This document shows positions 24,161 to 32,316 of a stretch of DNA of 35,873 nt, in pieces. The stretch is from Bryobacterales bacterium. GTDB taxonomy: Bacteria; Acidobacteriota; Terriglobia; Bryobacterales; Bryobacteraceae. Location: the NCBI GenBank assembly GCA_003163855.1, contig PLRJ01000121.1:22659-58531 (forward strand), written 5' to 3'. Made by a program: the position numbers and the translations under genes. Under the pieces are notes generated by a model, which saw only the letters and a list, made by a program, of their open reading frames with translations, had not been told where the DNA came from and did not search any database. Every line of letters begins with the position of its first letter. Position 1 is the stretch's first letter.

Positions 24161-25507
24161 ATGGACTCAGCCGTTCAACCCGCACTCTCACCCGAGGCAT
24201 CCAAGCCTGATCCGGCATTTGAGGCCGCCGTCTACCGAAAAGTCACGTTCCGCCTCATCCCGTTTCTTTTCCTGTGCTACATCTTTGCTTACGTAGATCG
24301 TGTCAACGTGGGCTTTGCCAAACTGCAGATGCAGCGCGACCTGCATATGTCGAACGCCGTCTACGGCTTCGGATCGGGCATCTTCTTTCTCGGTTATCTG
24401 CTGTTTCAGGTGCCTTGTAATTTGGCGTTGCAGAAGATCGGGGCGAAATATTGGCTGGGGCCCATCATGATTGTCTGGGGGTTTGTCTCCGCCTGCACCA
24501 TGTTCGCCATCAACGGCTACACTTTTTATGCTTTGCGCTTTCTGCTGGGCGTAGTGGAATCTGGTTTCTTTCCGGGCGTAATTCTCTATCTGACATTCTG
24601 GTATCCCAGCAAGCATCGAGCCAAGATGGTGGCCGCCTTCATGACGGCGATTCCACTTTCGGGCTTGATTGGCGGTCCTATATCAGGCTGGCTGCTGGAT
24701 CACATGTCCGCCGTCGGTGGCCTGCGCGCCTGGCAATGGCTGTTCGTCATTGAAGCGATTCCGTCCGTGATCGCGGGCGTGCTAACCATGTGGTTTCTGC
24801 AAGATTCGCCGGTGCGGGCCAAGTGGTTGAAGCCGGTGGAACGCGACTTCCTGCTGGGCCGACTGACGGAAGATGAATCGACCCGCAAATCCGCCATGGG
24901 AGGCGATCATCATCACAGCTTTGCAGGCGCGCTTGGCAGCCGTAACGTATGGCTCTTCTGCCTCATGTATTTCGGAACCGTCATGGGCAACTACGGCTTG
25001 CAGTTCTGGCTGCCGCAGATTATTCAAGACACCCTGACGAAGGATCCATTAAAGATCGGCTTCTACACCATGATCCCCTGGGGAACAACGGCCATCGTGA
25101 TGGTTCTAGTAGGTCGCCATTCCGATGCCACCGGGGAACGTGCCTGGCATGTGGCAATGTCCGCTGCCGCCGGAGGATTGGGGCTGGCGCTCTCGGCCAT
25201 TCCAGGTATTTCAGGCGGCTTCGGCCTGTTCGCGCTGACCATTGCCACCGCGGGCATTATCTCGGCGTCCTCAAGTTTCTGGTCGCTGCCCACCATGTAT
25301 CTTTCAGGAGCGGCCGCTTCAGGTGGCATCGCACTAATTAACTCCATTGGCAATCTAGGCGGTCAAGTAGGGCCGTATCTGATTGGGCAGATCAAGCAAT
25401 GGACCAATAGCATGACGCCCGCGCTATTTACACTGGCCTGCGGGTGCTGGGTTTCGGCCTTGCTTACTCTATACTTCTTCCGGCATCGCCGCACACCCGT
25501 CGAATGA
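24161..25507 (+). CDS. MFS transporter, anion:cation symporter (ACS) type
   Basis: This 448-residue transporter has 12 predicted membrane segments. RVNVGFAKLQMQRDLHMSNAVYGFGSGIFFLGY after the first segment is the ACS-family signature seen in hexuronate, galactonate, tartrate and phthalate carriers. WGFVSACTMFA and FLLGVVESGFFPGVILYLTFWYPSKHRAKMVAAF follow as expected. The ATG at 24161 is chosen because GGAG lies six bases upstream; an in-frame ATG at 24146 is less well placed. The stop overlaps the next gene start as ATGA. The substrate is probably an organic acid anion, such as a sugar acid. Confidence 0.94.
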   Translation: MDSAVQPALSPEASKPDPAFEAAVYRKVTFRLIPFLFLCYIFAYVDRVNVGFAKLQMQRDLHMSNAVYGFGSGIFFLGYLLFQVPCNLALQKIGAKYWLGPIMIVWGFVSACTMFAINGYTFYALRFLLGVVESGFFPGVILYLTFWYPSKHRAKMVAAFMTAIPLSGLIGGPISGWLLDHMSAVGGLRAWQWLFVIEAIPSVIAGVLTMWFLQDSPVRAKWLKPVERDFLLGRLTEDESTRKSAMGGDHHHSFAGALGSRNVWLFCLMYFGTVMGNYGLQFWLPQIIQDTLTKDPLKIGFYTMIPWGTTAIVMVLVGRHSDATGERAWHVAMSAAAGGLGLALSAIPGISGGFGLFALTIATAGIISASSSFWSLPTMYLSGAAASGGIALINSIGNLGGQVGPYLIGQIKQWTNSMTPALFTLACGCWVSALLTLYFFRHRRTPVE

Positions 25508-26430
25508 AGCTCGGCGTTGCTACTTACTCTTATCTGACAGCCTGGCGTCCCAATGATGCGCTGGAGTTCCTGGAGCATTGCCACAAACTAGGCGCGGGCG
25601 GTATCCAGGCGCCCATTAACGGCGATCCGGCGCTCATCCGCGAGCGCGCCGCCAGCTACGGCATGTGGGTCGAAGCCATGGTGTCGCTGCCAAACGGAGG
25701 CCAGACTGACGCCTTTGAGCAGGATCTGAAAAATGCGCAAGCCGCCGGAGCGACAGCATTGCGCGCTGCCTGTTTAGGCACCCGCCGCTACGAAACGTTT
25801 CCCGATTTAGCGAGTTGGCGTCAGCACGTCGCCGCCTGCCATCAGTCGCTAGCTGCCGCAGTGCCGCTGCTCGAAAAGTACAAGCTGCCGCTCGGCCTGG
25901 AAAACCACAAAGACTGGACCACTGACGAGATGGTGGCCCTGATAAAGCAATACTCGAGCGAGTATCTAGGCGTTTGTCTCGATTTCGGCAACAATATCGC
26001 TTTGCTTGACGACCCCATGTACGTTATCGAACAGCTTGCTCCCTACACCGTTAGCACGCACTTCAAAAACATGGCCGTTCAGCCTTACGAAGAGGGATTT
26101 CTACTCTCGGAAGTGCCGCTCGGCGACGGCTACATTGACCTTCCCCACGCGCTTGCGATTGTTTGCGAAGCACGTCCGCACGCCGAGGTGTCGCTTGAAT
26201 CCATCACGCGCGATCCTCTAAGAATTCCATGCCTGGCCGACCGCTATTGGCCGACGTTTCCAGAACGAAACGGGCTCGATCTGGCGCGCACGCTGCGCTT
26301 CGTACAAGAACACCAAAGCACCAAGCCATTGCCGCGCGTTTCCCACCTTTCGCACGAGGAGTTGCTCGTGCTTGAGAATCAGAACGTGATCGATTGTCTT
26401 GTTTATGCGCGGCAGCATCTAAGTCTCTGA
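25504..26430 (+). CDS. Sugar phosphate isomerase/epimerase (TIM barrel) of the MFS operon
   Basis: This 308-residue TIM-barrel protein starts MKLGVATYSYLTAWR. The candidate metal ligands are Glu in LGLENHKDW, Asp in CLDFGNN, His in VSTHFKNM and Glu in VSLESITRDP. The start ATG overlaps the MFS stop (ATGA), so the two are translationally coupled and probably act on the same compound. The last 60 residues, after the barrel, contain LSHEELLVLENQNV and are less conserved. A specific reaction cannot be named. The flavoprotein gene begins two bases after its stop. Confidence 0.9.
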   Translation: MKLGVATYSYLTAWRPNDALEFLEHCHKLGAGGIQAPINGDPALIRERAASYGMWVEAMVSLPNGGQTDAFEQDLKNAQAAGATALRAACLGTRRYETFPDLASWRQHVAACHQSLAAAVPLLEKYKLPLGLENHKDWTTDEMVALIKQYSSEYLGVCLDFGNNIALLDDPMYVIEQLAPYTVSTHFKNMAVQPYEEGFLLSEVPLGDGYIDLPHALAIVCEARPHAEVSLESITRDPLRIPCLADRYWPTFPERNGLDLARTLRFVQEHQSTKPLPRVSHLSHEELLVLENQNVIDCLVYARQHLSL

Positions 26431-26431
26431 A

Positions 26432-27580
26432 GTGATTGAGACTGACGTCGTCATCATAGGCGCGGGCGCAGCCGGTCTGCTGTGTGCCATCGAAGCGGGC
26501 AAGCGCGGTCGCCGCGTCGTGGTTCTGGACCATGCGCGCAAGCCGGCTGAAAAAATCCGTATCTCAGGCGGTGGCCGTTGCAACTTCACGAATCTGCGAA
26601 CGTCGCCGCAAAACTATCTCTCGCAGAACCCGCACTTTTGTATGTCCGCCCTGGCGCGCTACACTCCGCATGACTTTATCGCCCTGGTCGAGAAACATAA
26701 CATCGCGTATCACGAGAAGACCGCCGGACAGCTTTTCTGCGACCACTCTTCGCAGCAGATCATTAATATGCTGCTGGAAGAGTGCCGCCAGGCGGGTGTC
26801 AAGATTCAACTCAATGCGGAGATTCAGCAAGTCACAAAACCGGATGAATCTTTCCACGTGGGCGACTATCGCTGCCAGTCGCTGGTAGTTGCCTGCGGCG
26901 GCCTGTCCATCCCCAAGATGGGCGCTACCAACCTGGGCTATCGCATTGCGCGCGATTTCGGGCTCAGTATCATGCCCACGCAACCCGCCCTGGTGCCATT
27001 CACGCTATCGGAAGCGCAGCTTGCCGTCTGGCAGCCGCTGGCCGGTGTGTCGCTGCAGGCCAACGTGAAATGCGGTAAGCAGCAGTTCCAGGAAGGCCTG
27101 CTTTTTACGCATCGCGGTTTAAGCGGCCCCGCCATTTTGCAGATCTCTTCTTACTGGCAGCCTGGCAGCGGGCTCGATATCAATCTTGCGCCCGGGCATG
27201 ATGCCGCCGCGGAGTTGATCCGGGCGAAAGCTGCGAATCAGTCGGCTGTGTCAGTACTCACGACCATGCTTCCCAAGCGGCTGGCGCAGCAACTGGCAGG
27301 TAATACGCGATTGGCGGCAACGCCCGATCGTCAACTCGCGCAGTTGGGCGAAGCCGTCAACCGCTGGCATATCGTCCCGAATGGAACGGAAGGCTACCGT
27401 ACCGCCGAAGTGACTCTGGGCGGTGTGGACACCAATGAACTCTCATCGAAGACGTTGGAGGCCCGGAAAGTCGCCAACCTGTATTTCATCGGCGAGGTTC
27501 TCGATGTCACCGGACACCTCGGCGGTTACAACTTTCAATGGGCCTGGGCATCCGGCTATGTGGCTGGTCAATACGCCTAA
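26432..27580 (+). CDS. BaiN/RdsA (HI0933-like) FAD-dependent oxidoreductase
   Basis: This 382-residue flavoprotein begins at a GTG and shows an FAD-binding VVIIGAGAAGLLCAIEAGKRG motif. KIRISGGGRCNFTNL is the HI0933-family hallmark. GQLFCDHSSQQIINMLLEE and VVACGGLSIPKMGATNLGYRIA follow, and NLYFIGEVLDVTGHLGGYNFQWA is the family end that contacts FAD. The family includes BaiN, which reduces bile-acid enones in gut clostridia; most members are of unknown substrate. It is the last gene of the SDR-MFS-isomerase unit, one base after the preceding stop. Its stop overlaps that of the convergent permease gene (CTAA). Confidence 0.94.
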   Translation: MIETDVVIIGAGAAGLLCAIEAGKRGRRVVVLDHARKPAEKIRISGGGRCNFTNLRTSPQNYLSQNPHFCMSALARYTPHDFIALVEKHNIAYHEKTAGQLFCDHSSQQIINMLLEECRQAGVKIQLNAEIQQVTKPDESFHVGDYRCQSLVVACGGLSIPKMGATNLGYRIARDFGLSIMPTQPALVPFTLSEAQLAVWQPLAGVSLQANVKCGKQQFQEGLLFTHRGLSGPAILQISSYWQPGSGLDINLAPGHDAAAELIRAKAANQSAVSVLTTMLPKRLAQQLAGNTRLAATPDRQLAQLGEAVNRWHIVPNGTEGYRTAEVTLGGVDTNELSSKTLEARKVANLYFIGEVLDVTGHLGGYNFQWAWASGYVAGQYA

Positions 27581-28509
27581 GCCGAAGCCAGGCTGCGCTT
27601 GCGGAATTCGTCAAAACCTACCGCCGCGATAATCACTACGCCGATGGTGACCTGCTGCCAGTAAGGGTTGATGCCCAGCAGATCGCTCCCATTGCCCAGC
27701 AGGCCGATGATGAAAGCGCCGATAAGCGTTCCCACCACGCTGCCTTCCCCGCCCTGCAGACTGCCGCCGCCGATAACCACGGCCGCAATCGCCTGCAGTT
27801 CATACCCTTGGCCGGCAGTCGGCTGGCCAGTCATCAGGCGCGACGCTTCCACCATGCCAGCTAATCCGGCCAGGCCGCCGGCAATGGCATACACGCTTGT
27901 GAGATGAAATTTTATTGGTACACCGGCGTAATAGGCCGCATTCTGGTTGCTGCCGATTGCAAAGCTGTACCTTCCCAGTTTGGTGTTCTCCAGCAGAAAA
28001 TGCATGATTAACGCACACAACGCGAGTACCCATAAAGAAAACGGTATGCCCAGCAGGTTACCGTCTCCCAGGTAAGAAAAGGAATCTGGAATCTCATGCA
28101 CCGGCAGGCCCTTTGAAATAACCAGCGCCAGCCCGCGGTAAGCCTCCAGCGTGCCTAGCGTCACGATGAACGGACTGATCCGAAGCTGGGTAATCATCAG
28201 GCCATTCAGCAAGCCCGCCAGGATACCTATCCCGATCCCGATCGCTACCGCGAATAGAACCGGCTGCCCTGCCTTGATGGCCATGCTGCCGAAAAGGCCG
28301 GATATGGCCAGCGTCGATCCAACCGAAAGATCGATGCCGCCGGTAATGATGACCAGCGTCATGCCCAGCGCCATGATGTTGATGACGGCCGTTTGCCGCG
28401 CCACGCTGGAGAGGTTCACCACCGTAAGGAAGTGCGGAGTGGCAATGGTGAGCGCGAGCGCCAAAGCGATCAAGGTGACAAAAGGCAGCAGGCGCTGCAA
28501 GCGTTGCAT
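27577..28509 (-). CDS. RbsC-like sugar ABC transporter permease
   Basis: This 310-residue protein has eight to ten hydrophobic segments in the ribose/galactoside ABC permease pattern. NIMALGMTLVIITGGIDLSVGS is the signature near the N-terminus. GLLNGLMITQLRISPFIVTLGTLEAYRGLALV follows, and GSNQNAAYYAGVP and AAVVIGGGSLQGGEGSVVGTLIGAF are the later conserved parts. It should form the inner-membrane channel for a monosaccharide importer with the ATPase encoded one base upstream. No periplasmic binding protein is encoded next to it, so the substrate is open. Confidence 0.94.
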   Translation of the reverse strand: MQRLQRLLPFVTLIALALALTIATPHFLTVVNLSSVARQTAVINIMALGMTLVIITGGIDLSVGSTLAISGLFGSMAIKAGQPVLFAVAIGIGIGILAGLLNGLMITQLRISPFIVTLGTLEAYRGLALVISKGLPVHEIPDSFSYLGDGNLLGIPFSLWVLALCALIMHFLLENTKLGRYSFAIGSNQNAAYYAGVPIKFHLTSVYAIAGGLAGLAGMVEASRLMTGQPTAGQGYELQAIAAVVIGGGSLQGGEGSVVGTLIGAFIIGLLGNGSDLLGINPYWQQVTIGVVIIAAVGFDEFRKRSLASA

Positions 28510-28510
28510 T

Positions 28511-30013
28511 CTAGAGTTGCTCCTCCAAAACGGGGGCTGCCGACTCCGGCGCAGCCAGCCGCATAATTTCTTCTTGTGTTGTGCTGCCGGGTAATTCGCC
28601 GGTGAGCCTGCCGTTGCGCATCACCAGAATGCGATCGGTTACCTGCAGCAGTTCCGGTAGTTCGGAACTGACCATCAACACCGCGGCGCCCTGGCGCGCC
28701 AGCCGGTCCATCTGTTCAAAGACTTCCTGTTTGGCGCCGATATCGATGCCGCGCGTAGGCTCATCGAACAGAAAGACGCGTGCGCCGCGCGCCACCCATT
28801 TGGCAATGACGATCTTCTGTTGATTCCCGCCGCTAAGACGCCCGGCCAACTGCGCCGTGTTGTTGCATTTAATGCGCAGCAGTTGCCTATACTCTTCCGC
28901 CAAGTCCGTTTCAGCCTTCTTATTCAAAACACCTGCTCGGCAGACACGGCCCAAATCAGGCATGGTGACATTGAAGGCAATAGGGAGCTTCAACGCCAAG
29001 CCATCCAACTGACGGTCTTCAGGGATCAACGCGATGCCGGCGCTCACAGCCTCGCGCGGTGTCTTAGCCGTGACCAGCTTGCCGGCAATCTCAACCGTGC
29101 CTTGTTCCGGCGGATCGACACCGAACAGCACCCGGCATAATTCCGTGCGGCCCGCTCCCATTAAACCCGCCAGCCCGACAATTTCGCCGGCGCGCAGTTC
29201 AAACGAGACATTACGCAGCATGCCGCGAAAGACGTTCGTCACTTTTAGCAGGGTCTCGCCCGGCGGAACAGGCTCGCGGCGGTAAATGGAATCGATCTCG
29301 CGGCCCACCATGTGATGAATCAACTCATCGCGCGTTAGATCTTTCAAGTCGCCGCTATGCACCGTCGCCCCATCACGCAAGACCGTGACGCGGTCGCCAA
29401 TGGCCCGCAGTTCCTCCAGCCTGTGCGTGATGTAAATGACCCCGATCTGGCGTTCGCACAGTTGCCGCACCAGGCGGAACACTTCCTTGGTCTCCGATTC
29501 AGACAGCGACGACGTCGGCTCGTCAAATATCAACAGGCTGGAGCCTTGCGCCACGGCGCGGCAGATCTCAACCAACTGTTTTCCGGCTGGACTCAAGCGT
29601 CCGACGCGCCACTCCGGATCGAGCCGGAAGCCATGTTCATTGATAACGCGGCGCGCTTTTTCGGTCAGGCTGCGCCGTTCCACCCAACCGGCACGCGAGG
29701 TAGTTTCGCGCCCCAGAAAGATGTTTTCGGCTACGGTTAGGTGCGGCGCCAGCAGCGACTCCTGGTGCACCATCGCAATGCCGTTGGCCGAAGCTTCCGA
29801 CGGCCGCGTAAACGAAACCGGCTGCCCGCGCCACAACATTTCGCCGCCATCGCGCGCCTGCAGACCAGCCACAATCTTCATCAGCGTCGACTTGCCGGCG
29901 CCGTTCTCACCCATCAGCAGATGCACTTCGCCCGCGCGCACCTCTAGAGAACCATTGCGCAGGGCACGAACACCACCGAAACTTTTCTGAATGCCCTGAA
30001 GCGAGAGCAGCAC
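28511..30013 (-). CDS. RbsA-like sugar ABC transporter ATP-binding protein
   Basis: This 500-residue protein has two ABC domains. The first has Walker A GENGAGKST, a signature LSPAGKQLVEICRA and Walker B LLIFDEPTSSL. The second has the degenerate Walker A GLMGAGRTE that is normal for this family, then LSGGNQQKIVIAKW and FLFDEPTRGID. The first signature deviates from the common LSVGQQQ. It should power a monosaccharide importer with the downstream RbsC-like permease, which begins one base after its stop. It lies 13 bp downstream of an OlsF-like acyltransferase gene and may share that transcript. Confidence 0.95.
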   Translation of the reverse strand: MLLSLQGIQKSFGGVRALRNGSLEVRAGEVHLLMGENGAGKSTLMKIVAGLQARDGGEMLWRGQPVSFTRPSEASANGIAMVHQESLLAPHLTVAENIFLGRETTSRAGWVERRSLTEKARRVINEHGFRLDPEWRVGRLSPAGKQLVEICRAVAQGSSLLIFDEPTSSLSESETKEVFRLVRQLCERQIGVIYITHRLEELRAIGDRVTVLRDGATVHSGDLKDLTRDELIHHMVGREIDSIYRREPVPPGETLLKVTNVFRGMLRNVSFELRAGEIVGLAGLMGAGRTELCRVLFGVDPPEQGTVEIAGKLVTAKTPREAVSAGIALIPEDRQLDGLALKLPIAFNVTMPDLGRVCRAGVLNKKAETDLAEEYRQLLRIKCNNTAQLAGRLSGGNQQKIVIAKWVARGARVFLFDEPTRGIDIGAKQEVFEQMDRLARQGAAVLMVSSELPELLQVTDRILVMRNGRLTGELPGSTTQEEIMRLAAPESAAPVLEEQL

Positions 30014-30026
30014 CAGAAAGAGTTTA

Positions 30027-31868
30027 TTACATAGTGGGAAGGATTACTGTATTTTCAGCTTTTGTGGCCGATTCCAACTGCCAGCGCGCGCGAAATTCCG
30101 CAGCGCCCGCACGGCCCATGCAGCGTTCCAGCATCCCCGTAGTCGCCGTACGCAGGTCCGCCATCACCAGCGCGTCCAACGCGTTCGAAAAGTTAGGGTC
30201 CACGTTAAAGCCCAGCATCTTGCCGCCGATTTTCAGATACTGGCGAATCAGCACCGGCAGGCCTTTGCCGTCGCGCTCCAAGTCCTGCACCGAGGACGAA
30301 AGCTCTTCCACGCTGCTTAACAGGCGATTCAGATCCTTCACATGCTTCGGAACAAGAGGTTTCGTACGGAAGCCGCGGCGAGGCCTCACCCATTCGGACA
30401 GTTTGCCATCGATATGGCCGTTAAGAAAGTTGACGATAAGGGTTCGGGACAGCGAATTGTAATCACTGCTGATGCTGACGGCTCCGAACAGAACCGGACA
30501 CTCGGGCCTCGATTGCACAAACCGCGCAATGCCTTTCCACAGCAGCAGTAAGGGCGCGTACTGCTTTTGATAATCCCGCGCTAGGAACGACCGGCCCAGT
30601 TCCACGGCCGGCCCGATGTGATCGAAAAAGTCATGCTCGTAATGAAACAGCGTGCTGGTGTAGAGGCCCTTTATTCCGCGTGTTGCAAGCACGTCGGGAG
30701 TGGCGGCAATGCGGTATGCGCCGGCAACCCGCTGGTCGCGCGTGCTCCACAGGAACATGTGCCGGTAATATTCGTCGAACTCATCCAGATCCAGGCTGTT
30801 GCCGGTGCCTTCGCCTATCTGGCGGTAGGTCTCTTCGCGCGAGCGCCCGATTTCGTGCAAGACGTTAGGAATCTGATTGGCATCGGCAATCAGCACCTTA
30901 AAATCGGCGTTGGCCGCCAGCAAATGGGCATCGCCCAATGCTTCCACTTCCTGCGTTGTTTTCTCGCTGCACGCCGGTTCGGCTACTTTTCGATTGGTGC
31001 GCACGAACGGCATGGTCACCGGAGGTTCCGCGTGCGCTGCCGGTCGATTCAGCAAAAGGTACGTGCGAGCGCGCAGATAGCCCGTGGACGCTTCGAAATC
31101 CGGATAGCTGGTAAGAACGTTGGCCGGAATGGGCGAGCCAACGCGCACGTTAATGACGTGTTTGGTCTTCTTGCAAAGCTCACGCGCCAGGTTGAGCGTG
31201 CGCAAGCGCGGATGGATGGTCCCCATCATCTGGAACGGAAGGCTGTTGGCGCCCTTGAAGAACAACGGCAGAGTGGGACAACCAACTTTACATGCCAGGC
31301 GCGCGGCTGTAGTGTTCCACTTGGGGTCGGCCACAGGACTCTCGCCCCAGTTGAGATGCGAAACCTCGCCGGCGGGGAACATCACCAGCAAGCCACCGCT
31401 ACGCAGCCAGCTTAGACAAGCGCGCAGAGCCTTCCCGTTCTCGCCTTTATCGGCGTCCTCAAAGGGATTGACGAAGATGACGCGCTGGTGAAGCACCGGC
31501 GTGGAAGCCAGTAAGGTGCTGGCCAAAATACGATAGTCTGGACGCACCCGCTCCAAAATGCTGAGCAGGATGGGCCCTTCCAGAATTCCGAACGGATGGT
31601 TGGCGACCATCAGCGCAGCGCCAGATGTTGGAATTCTGTCCACGTCGCTGGGCTGGACCTCATAGCGGATGTCGAGATTCTTCAGGAACCCGTCCGCAAA
31701 CGAGGCAGGCGAGGCGTTACTGGGATCGGCCGCCGTCCAACTGCGCCGCAATAAATCTGGCATTAGGATCCGTAGCAGAGCAGGTTCTAAGGGCCGGATT
31801 AAAGACTTAAAAGGCGCAGGAACAAGTGCCGACGGGGCAAAGGTAAAAGGAAGCTGCGCATCTTGCAT
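30027..31868 (-). CDS. Bifunctional acyltransferase, OlsF-like (PlsC domain plus OlsB-type GNAT)
   Basis: This 613-residue protein has two acyltransferase domains. Residues about 60-280 are a PlsC/OlsA-like O-acyltransferase with NHPFGILEG (90-98) and the FPAGEVS block (164-170); Glu97 replaces the usual Asp of the HxxxxxD motif. Residues about 320-560 resemble the OlsB/hemolysin GNAT that N-acylates ornithine, with RVAGAYRIA, GPAVELGRSFL and LFGAVSISSDYNSLSRTL. The same order is known in OlsF, which makes ornithine lipid in two steps. Ornithine-lipid-like membrane aminolipid synthesis is therefore the best guess, although the amine and acyl donors are unknown. It lies upstream of the RbsA/RbsC genes with a 13-bp gap. 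Confidence 0.83.
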   Translation of the reverse strand: MQDAQLPFTFAPSALVPAPFKSLIRPLEPALLRILMPDLLRRSWTAADPSNASPASFADGFLKNLDIRYEVQPSDVDRIPTSGAALMVANHPFGILEGPILLSILERVRPDYRILASTLLASTPVLHQRVIFVNPFEDADKGENGKALRACLSWLRSGGLLVMFPAGEVSHLNWGESPVADPKWNTTAARLACKVGCPTLPLFFKGANSLPFQMMGTIHPRLRTLNLARELCKKTKHVINVRVGSPIPANVLTSYPDFEASTGYLRARTYLLLNRPAAHAEPPVTMPFVRTNRKVAEPACSEKTTQEVEALGDAHLLAANADFKVLIADANQIPNVLHEIGRSREETYRQIGEGTGNSLDLDEFDEYYRHMFLWSTRDQRVAGAYRIAATPDVLATRGIKGLYTSTLFHYEHDFFDHIGPAVELGRSFLARDYQKQYAPLLLLWKGIARFVQSRPECPVLFGAVSISSDYNSLSRTLIVNFLNGHIDGKLSEWVRPRRGFRTKPLVPKHVKDLNRLLSSVEELSSSVQDLERDGKGLPVLIRQYLKIGGKMLGFNVDPNFSNALDALVMADLRTATTGMLERCMGRAGAAEFRARWQLESATKAENTVILPTM

Positions 31869-32076
31869 AACCGAAGTTTCGCTAATCTCGGTTAATTGCC
31901 AGTGAAGAGGTGGTTACAAAGCTGCCAGTGTGACAAGTACCGTTACTCAGTTGACAGGAATTGTGGATTCTTCTAACGCGTTTTTACGCATTTAAGAAGT
32001 AAGAGGTAGAATTCAACCTCGGAGAGAGGAACGCCGCGGTGCCCAAACAGCACACAAAAAGCGGCGTTTTTCTTTT
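31869..32076. other. Intergenic stretch upstream of the OlsF-like gene
   Basis: I see no gene here. The stretch lies between the start of the OlsF-like gene and the end of the decayed antitoxin. A TTGACA hexamer occurs at 31951-31956 on the plus strand, but 17 bases later there is only TAACGC, which is too weak to call a promoter. The promoter of the OlsF-like gene should lie here, but no element stands out. Confidence 0.5.
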
Positions 32077-32284
32077 TCAGACGGGTTCGAGTGCGATCAC
32101 AAGCCGCCGCCCTACTATGCTGGCAGCGCGTTGCAGCGTAGCGAGCTGCACGCTCGCCGATTTGCCTGGCGATGACCCGCTTCATGGCGGTGTGGCGGGT
32201 TTCTTCGGAGATACCCTCCTCTTTCAGAAGATCGTCCTTCGGGAAAAACTGCCTCCGTCCACTTTTTGAAGGTTCGTTTGGCAA
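32077..32284 (-). pseudogene. Decayed XRE/HigA-type antitoxin, helix-turn-helix deleted
   Basis: The minus strand reads a typical antitoxin N-terminus, with DDLLKEEGISEETRHTAMKRV followed by IARQIGE. The frame then shifts and continues as VQLATLQRAASIVGRRL and VIALEPV, ending in TGA at 32079-32077. In intact family members about 30-35 residues with the DNA-binding helices (SKxxMAxxMxTSRxxLDRLLD) lie between these parts. Here they are gone, and the reading frame changes at the junction near 32140-32150. No partner toxin is adjacent: the next gene upstream starts 33 bp away and is a GNAT on the other strand. The start at TTG 32284 is uncertain. Confidence 0.7.
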
Positions 32285-32316
32285 CGATAACCAAGGGGAT
32301 CTAGGATGATGTAGAC

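Noticed and set aside
27577..30013. Complete ribose operon (rbsDACBKR)
   Set aside because: Only ATPase and permease are present; no binding protein, kinase, mutarotase or regulator is near, so ribose cannot be assumed.
31951..31979. Promoter from TTGACA at 31951
   Set aside because: Seventeen bases downstream there is TAACGC, a poor -10, and no plus-strand gene that it could serve directly.
32039..32269. Plus-strand 76-codon open frame
   Set aside because: It is antisense to the decayed antitoxin, has no recognisable domain and no ribosome site.
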